A DNA stretch of 9,234 nucleotides. Origin: Verrucomicrobiia bacterium (GTDB lineage: Bacteria > Verrucomicrobiota > Verrucomicrobiia > Limisphaerales > JAUIHU01). The stretch spans positions 1 to 9,234 of the forward strand of contig JAUIHU010000144.1 of assembly GCA_030432175.1 (NCBI GenBank), in the 5' to 3' direction. The position numbers were made by a program, and so were the translations under genes. The notes beneath the pieces are model-generated. The model did no database searches, had not been told where the DNA came from, and worked only from the letters and a program-made list of their open reading frames with translations. Shown here piece after piece: positions 5,983 to 9,234 of the stretch. How positions within the stretch are numbered: position 1 is the first letter of the stretch; every line of letters begins with the position of its first letter.

Positions 5983-6600
5983 TCAGAGTCGATAGAACGC
6001 ATGTTGGCCGACAATCTTTAACGGAGAGACTCCCTGAGCCCATCTGGGCTTTTGTCGCATCCATGTAGCATGGTAGTGATTGGCTCCGCCCGTGACACGG
6101 TGGTCCAGCATTTCTCCACGAACCAGTTTCCAGCCAAGAGATTCTGCGTATCTGGCAACTTTTGAACCGTTCAGCAAAGGCATTAAATCTGCCTCCGATT
6201 TTCCGTTCCACATTGAGAATTGTTTGGGCTGCAAACAAACTTCAGCGACAGTGATCCGTCTTTCCATGGCACGGCGTTGTATCACGCAGGCGACGGCGTA
6301 CATTCCTATCTGCCCCTCGCCACGGGCTTCGCCCAATAGTGTCAGCGCTACAATACGAGCATCTCGGCTGAGTTCGCTGCCGTCTCGAATCACTGGATAA
6401 GCCAGTTGACGCCTGGGTTCAGGGCCTTTCGCCGTAAAACAACCAACCAAAGTCAACGCTCCAATCAGACAGATCCACCCCAGTGATACAGAAATCCAAC
6501 GTCGGGCAGAAGATGACAAGCCATGGGAATGGCGCTGTTTCCTGCCATTGGACCCAACCCGTTTTCTGCCTGATGAACGTTTCTTGCGAAAAAATAACAT
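5983..6600 (-). CDS. SleB-like cell wall hydrolase (Hydrolase_2 family), membrane-anchored or lipoprotein
   Basis: From the ATG at 6600 the protein has 205 residues. A very basic N-terminus (about 35 residues, many Arg/Lys/Ser) precedes a hydrophobic stretch (about 36-53) ending in LVGC, which fits a lipobox with C54; alternatively it is a plain single-pass anchor. The rest resembles the SleB/Hydrolase_2 catalytic domain, which cleaves peptidoglycan glycan strands: LTLLGEARGEG with candidate catalytic E91, then AVACVIQRR, QFSMWN (127-132) and ANHYHATWM (173-181, with H175/H177) followed by PRWA. The name comes from spore germination enzymes, but the family is wide in non-sporing Gram-negatives, where envelope remodelling is more likely. 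An in-frame GTG at 6627 would add nine residues; a stop (TAG) lies just upstream of it. Neither start has a good Shine-Dalgarno, so ATG is preferred. It is divergent from the DCC gene. Confidence 0.85.
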   Translation of the reverse strand: MLFFRKKRSSGRKRVGSNGRKQRHSHGLSSSARRWISVSLGWICLIGALTLVGCFTAKGPEPRRQLAYPVIRDGSELSRDARIVALTLLGEARGEGQIGMYAVACVIQRRAMERRITVAEVCLQPKQFSMWNGKSEADLMPLLNGSKVARYAESLGWKLVRGEMLDHRVTGGANHYHATWMRQKPRWAQGVSPLKIVGQHAFYRL

Positions 6601-6695
6601 ACTTTTTTGATTCCCTGCGTTCGCCACGCCACGCTACCATAGTGGAAGATCTTACTTCTGCACAATGTAGAAATGATGAAAATCTTATTGGAGTT

Positions 6696-6703
6696 AAGGT
6701 AGG
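6696..6703 (+). promoter_or_regulatory. Ribosome binding site for the DCC-family gene
   Basis: AAGGTAGG lies just before the ATG at 6707, with AAGG 7 bases away from it. It supports this start and sits in the roughly 100-base gap between divergent genes, which must also hold the promoters of both; no convincing -35/-10 pair was found there. Confidence 0.6.
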
Positions 6704-6706
6704 TTC

Positions 6707-7123
6707 ATGAGCGATTCAACGGTCGTCTCAACGACAGTTTTATTTTTCGATGGAATGTGCCATTTGTGTCATGGTTCCGTTAATTTTTTATTAGATCATC
6801 GGGTGGCGGGAAAAGTTCAATTTGCCCCACTCCAATCTGAAATTGCCCGGAAACTCTTGCAGCCACATGGTTTTGATCCGACAACGTTGAAATCGATACT
6901 ACTTTTGGATGGTAGGACTGTTTTTGAAGCAGATGAAGCGGTTTTAAGAGTTTGCTCCTATCTACCTGGCGCTTGGTCCTGGCTTAGGTTTCTCCGATTC
7001 ATTCCAAGGTTTGTTCGTAGGCCGGTATATTTTTATATTGCGAAACGACGATATAAATGGTTTGGAAAATATGAATCGTGTCGCCTTCCTAATCCTTCCA
7101 CTCAAGGCCGATTCATCGAATGA
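6707..7123 (+). CDS. DCC-family thiol-disulfide oxidoreductase-like protein (DUF393)
   Basis: This 138-residue protein has the family signature near its N-terminus: VLFFDGMCHLCHGSVNFLLD, with D15, C18 and C21 making the DxxCxxC motif that names the DCC family. Further family traits are VQFAPLQSE (36-44), a LLLDGRTVFEADEAVLRVCSYLPG stretch (65-88) and a hydrophobic, basic C-terminus with repeated aromatics (about 90-124). The length fits the family. The fold is thioredoxin-like with a CxxC pair, so a redox role is assumed, but substrates are not well established. Its stop overlaps the start of the next gene in ATGA, so the two are probably translationally coupled. DCC domains are known to occur next to or fused with HTTM membrane proteins, in line with the next gene. 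Confidence 0.9.
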   Translation: MSDSTVVSTTVLFFDGMCHLCHGSVNFLLDHRVAGKVQFAPLQSEIARKLLQPHGFDPTTLKSILLLDGRTVFEADEAVLRVCSYLPGAWSWLRFLRFIPRFVRRPVYFYIAKRRYKWFGKYESCRLPNPSTQGRFIE

Positions 7124-8733
7124 AGCGCCATCACATTGTGCCCCATGATGCCCCCCCTTTTTCCAAGTCGAGCGCTGAAATGAATTCTGAGCTGCAATCT
7201 TTTCCCGAACCGAGTGGCGTAGCTGCTGATTGTTCAATAGCGCAAGTCCGTTTCCACTCTTTCCTGATCTTTCTGGGAGTTTTCTCCTGGGCTCATTTTT
7301 TTCTGATGGCTTCCATGGGTTTGGAATTCGGAGTGGATTTATTGAGCTTCTGGAACTTAGGAATTCTGATTTCGGCGCTGGGAATGATCATGAATCCGTC
7401 CCGGATGATTTGGGTGGGGTGTCATGCTTTTTTCTGGATCGCTTTTGAGTTACATCCAGCTCCTGTTGGATCAAGTCACTTGTTGCTAATGACCTTGACC
7501 AGTCTTGGGATCCTGACCGCGTTATTCATGAGGAGTGTTTTTGGATTGAGCGCCAGCAGATTGGGTTGGGAGAAGACGTTCAAAGGGTTGATTACTTTTG
7601 GCAGGTGGCAGATGCTGATTCTTTTGTTCTTTGCGGTCTTTCACAAGTTGAACGAAGACTTTTTTAATGCTGAGATCAGTTGTGGAGTGGCTCTGGTGTT
7701 GGACATCATTCATCACCTGCCGGGTTTGTCGGGAGTGGATTCTATTCCTGCTCCCAAAGTGGTGATTTTGTTGACTCTGGCTTTGGAAGCTTTGATTCCT
7801 GTTTTGCTGATCATTCCCAGGACGAGATTCTGGGGAGTTTTAATCGGGTTTTGGTTTCACTTCATTCTGTCATTTCACGCCAATCTCTATGTCATGAGCT
7901 TTTCTTTCGAAGTACAGGCAATGTACTTCCTTTTCGTTCCAATGGAGATAATCCTGCAGGGTAAAAGAGATTGGCGCGCGTTTACTCTCAGATTGAGAGT
8001 GGGGCAGTTCAAAGTCTTTGGTCAGCTGGCAGTGGGAATGGTGGCTTTGGGATTTTTTGGTTTTTGTATCTGGCTCGGACATTCTGACTTCGACCAATGG
8101 CTCCGTCGTGGATTTCGTCTGGCGTGGATGGGTTGCGTCGCTCTCGTGAGCATTTACATGATTTGGATCCGTTATTTTCGCCAGTCCAAACATTCTGAAC
8201 CAGTCGTTATCCGGGAACATTTACCGTGGATGCCTTCCAGGTTATTGATTCCCATTACGTTACTTACCTTTCTTAACGGATGGACGCCGTACCTTGGCTG
8301 GAAAACGAGTTCAGATTTTTCGATTTGTTCCAATCTGCGCACAGAGACCTCTGTTTCGAACCACTATTTGATTCGAAAACCGTTGGGCGGTTGGACTTCT
8401 GCGGAGCAAATGGTTCAGATTCTTGACACAACAGATCCATTTTTAATCCGGATCCGCGATCTGAATCAACAAGGCAGGCAATGGTATGTGCCGGAAGTTC
8501 TCGTGCGTCGGCGTGCTGCAGAAAGCAAGGATGAACAGTTAACCGTAGTAGTTCAGCGATTAAATGGCGAAATCGAATTTGCTTCCCGGGCACAAACTGT
8601 TCAAAGCGCTTTTCGTGAAAAAGGATGGAAGGAAAACCTGGAACTTTTCGCAAAAGTGTCCCTGTTAGAACTTAAGTTTCTTGATTTCAGAGCCATTCCA
8701 TTAGATGGAAAGCCGATTCCCTGTTTGCATTAA
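7120..8733 (+). CDS. HTTM-like polytopic membrane protein with C-terminal soluble domain
   Basis: The 537-residue protein has a hydrophilic N-terminus (about 1-44), then around ten to twelve hydrophobic segments (roughly 46-64, 72-91, 97-110, 118-140, 160-174, 188-200, 212-232, 238-256, 264-280, 302-319, 333-350 and 375-388). The segments ILLFFAVFHKLNEDFFNA (167-184) and LEALIPVLLIIPRTRFWGVL (222-241), followed by FWFHFILSF, recall HTTM proteins, the bacterial relatives of vitamin K-dependent gamma-carboxylase. Residues 387-410 (GWTPYLGWKTSSDF, then SICSNLRTE) resemble a motif seen after the membrane part in HTTM-like proteins. The last 130 residues are soluble. Carboxylase activity is not implied; the role is unknown. 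The ATG start is fixed by the 4-base overlap with the DCC stop; M21 is an alternative. Seven Cys residues are present (38, 101, 188, 316, 339, 403, 535). Confidence 0.8.
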   Translation: MKRHHIVPHDAPPFSKSSAEMNSELQSFPEPSGVAADCSIAQVRFHSFLIFLGVFSWAHFFLMASMGLEFGVDLLSFWNLGILISALGMIMNPSRMIWVGCHAFFWIAFELHPAPVGSSHLLLMTLTSLGILTALFMRSVFGLSASRLGWEKTFKGLITFGRWQMLILLFFAVFHKLNEDFFNAEISCGVALVLDIIHHLPGLSGVDSIPAPKVVILLTLALEALIPVLLIIPRTRFWGVLIGFWFHFILSFHANLYVMSFSFEVQAMYFLFVPMEIILQGKRDWRAFTLRLRVGQFKVFGQLAVGMVALGFFGFCIWLGHSDFDQWLRRGFRLAWMGCVALVSIYMIWIRYFRQSKHSEPVVIREHLPWMPSRLLIPITLLTFLNGWTPYLGWKTSSDFSICSNLRTETSVSNHYLIRKPLGGWTSAEQMVQILDTTDPFLIRIRDLNQQGRQWYVPEVLVRRRAAESKDEQLTVVVQRLNGEIEFASRAQTVQSAFREKGWKENLELFAKVSLLELKFLDFRAIPLDGKPIPCLH

Positions 8734-8750
8734 CATTGGGTAATGATTTT

Positions 8751-9234
8751 ATGTCTCCATTGAATCCACAAACTCCAGATGAAACATCGCCCAAATCCGG
8801 ATCGGTCTCTACCGAATTCAGTGATCAATTGAGGAAAACATCTTTGGTTTCCATTTCCATGATTATAGGAATCCATTCCTATAATCTGGTTTATCTGGAC
8901 ACAGCATCTTCGGATTCCCTTTCTTCCTGGGCGCTTTGGATTCAGGAGTGGATCTCAAACTGGCTGTTTCGTATCGGGACACCAACTTTTATGGCGATTT
9001 CGGGGTATATGTTTTTCTGGTCATTCCTTCCAACCTTGAAGAGTTACCAGAGCAAAGTTGTGAAAAGGATCCGAAACCTGGCGATTCCGTTTTTGCTTTG
9101 GTCTTCGCTTGGAATGTTGGTGTTTGTGGCGCTTCAGGCAGCTCCACCCACACGAGCATTTTTCAGTGAACCCTATTTATATCAACTCAGTTGGAAGACG
9201 CTGCTTCATATTTGGATCATGGACCCGGTACCGT
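8751..9234 (+). CDS. Acyltransferase-3 family membrane protein (3' end outside the window)
   Basis: An open frame of 161 codons from ATG at 8751 runs off the window end without a stop. It resembles the N-terminus of acyltransferase-3 (OafB/WecH/fucose O-acetylase-like) proteins, which O-acylate surface polysaccharides or lipids from the membrane. A hydrophilic leader (1-27) is followed by a first membrane helix holding the expected His (SISMIIGIHSYN, H42), a second helix FRIGTPTFMAISGYMFFW (73-90), basic KVVKRIRNL (102-110) and IPFLLWSSLGMLVFVAL (112-128). R28 precedes H42 by 14 residues, while family members I recall have Arg about 11 before the His, so the usual R-x10-H motif is not clearly matched. 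The start is 17 bases after the HTTM-like stop, with only a weak GGG upstream, so it is likely in the same operon. The full family size is about 350 residues, so over half is missing. Confidence 0.8.
   Translation, partial: MSPLNPQTPDETSPKSGSVSTEFSDQLRKTSLVSISMIIGIHSYNLVYLDTASSDSLSSWALWIQEWISNWLFRIGTPTFMAISGYMFFWSFLPTLKSYQSKVVKRIRNLAIPFLLWSSLGMLVFVALQAAPPTRAFFSEPYLYQLSWKTLLHIWIMDPVP

Noticed and set aside
8936..9169. Short plus-strand open frame near the window end
   Set aside because: It is out of frame with the acyltransferase-like frame from 8751, whose translation has membrane helices and family motifs through the same bases.

Overview
The window looks like a piece of a Gram-negative bacterial chromosome with mid-40s percent GC (judged by eye). 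Several genes have little or no Shine-Dalgarno sequence. That, together with the mix of roadblock proteins, a DUF4388 response regulator, a DCC/HTTM pair and a SleB-type hydrolase in one place, fits the PVC group (Verrucomicrobiota or Planctomycetota) best. This is an impression only; no rRNA or marker gene is present. I see no tRNA, rRNA, CRISPR array, transposase or integrase, and no stretch over 300 bases lacks a gene.

Bases 1-2984 (+ strand) form a signalling block. It holds a roadblock/LC7 protein with a membrane tail (5' end probably cut by the window edge), a response regulator carrying a DUF4388/PATAN domain and a C-terminal TPR-like helical pair, a second soluble roadblock protein, and a bacteriohemerythrin 15 bases behind it. 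Roadblock proteins usually work with Ras-like (MglA-type) GTPases; none is in view, so a partner would have to be outside the window. The hemerythrin has six of the seven usual diiron ligands, with Asn at one His position.

Bases 3030-5726 (- strand) encode an 898-residue hybrid histidine kinase that runs toward the hemerythrin gene. It has an N-terminal receiver that has lost its phosphoacceptor Asp, three PAS domains, a kinase core and an intact C-terminal receiver. The second PAS keeps the haem-ligand His and the key Arg of FixL, so a haem-based oxygen or gas sensor is a reasonable hypothesis. It lies beside a diiron oxygen-binding protein.

Bases 5983-6600 (- strand) encode a membrane-anchored or lipoprotein SleB-like cell wall hydrolase, followed by a good candidate terminator. 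The 5727-5982 gap holds this terminator and a possible promoter/operator for the kinase.

Bases 6707-9234 (+ strand) look like an operon: a DCC-family (DUF393) thiol-disulfide protein, a 537-residue HTTM-like polytopic membrane protein whose start overlaps the DCC stop in ATGA, and, 17 bases on, the start of an acyltransferase-3 family membrane protein that runs off the window. These three may form an envelope modification or redox unit of unknown substrate.
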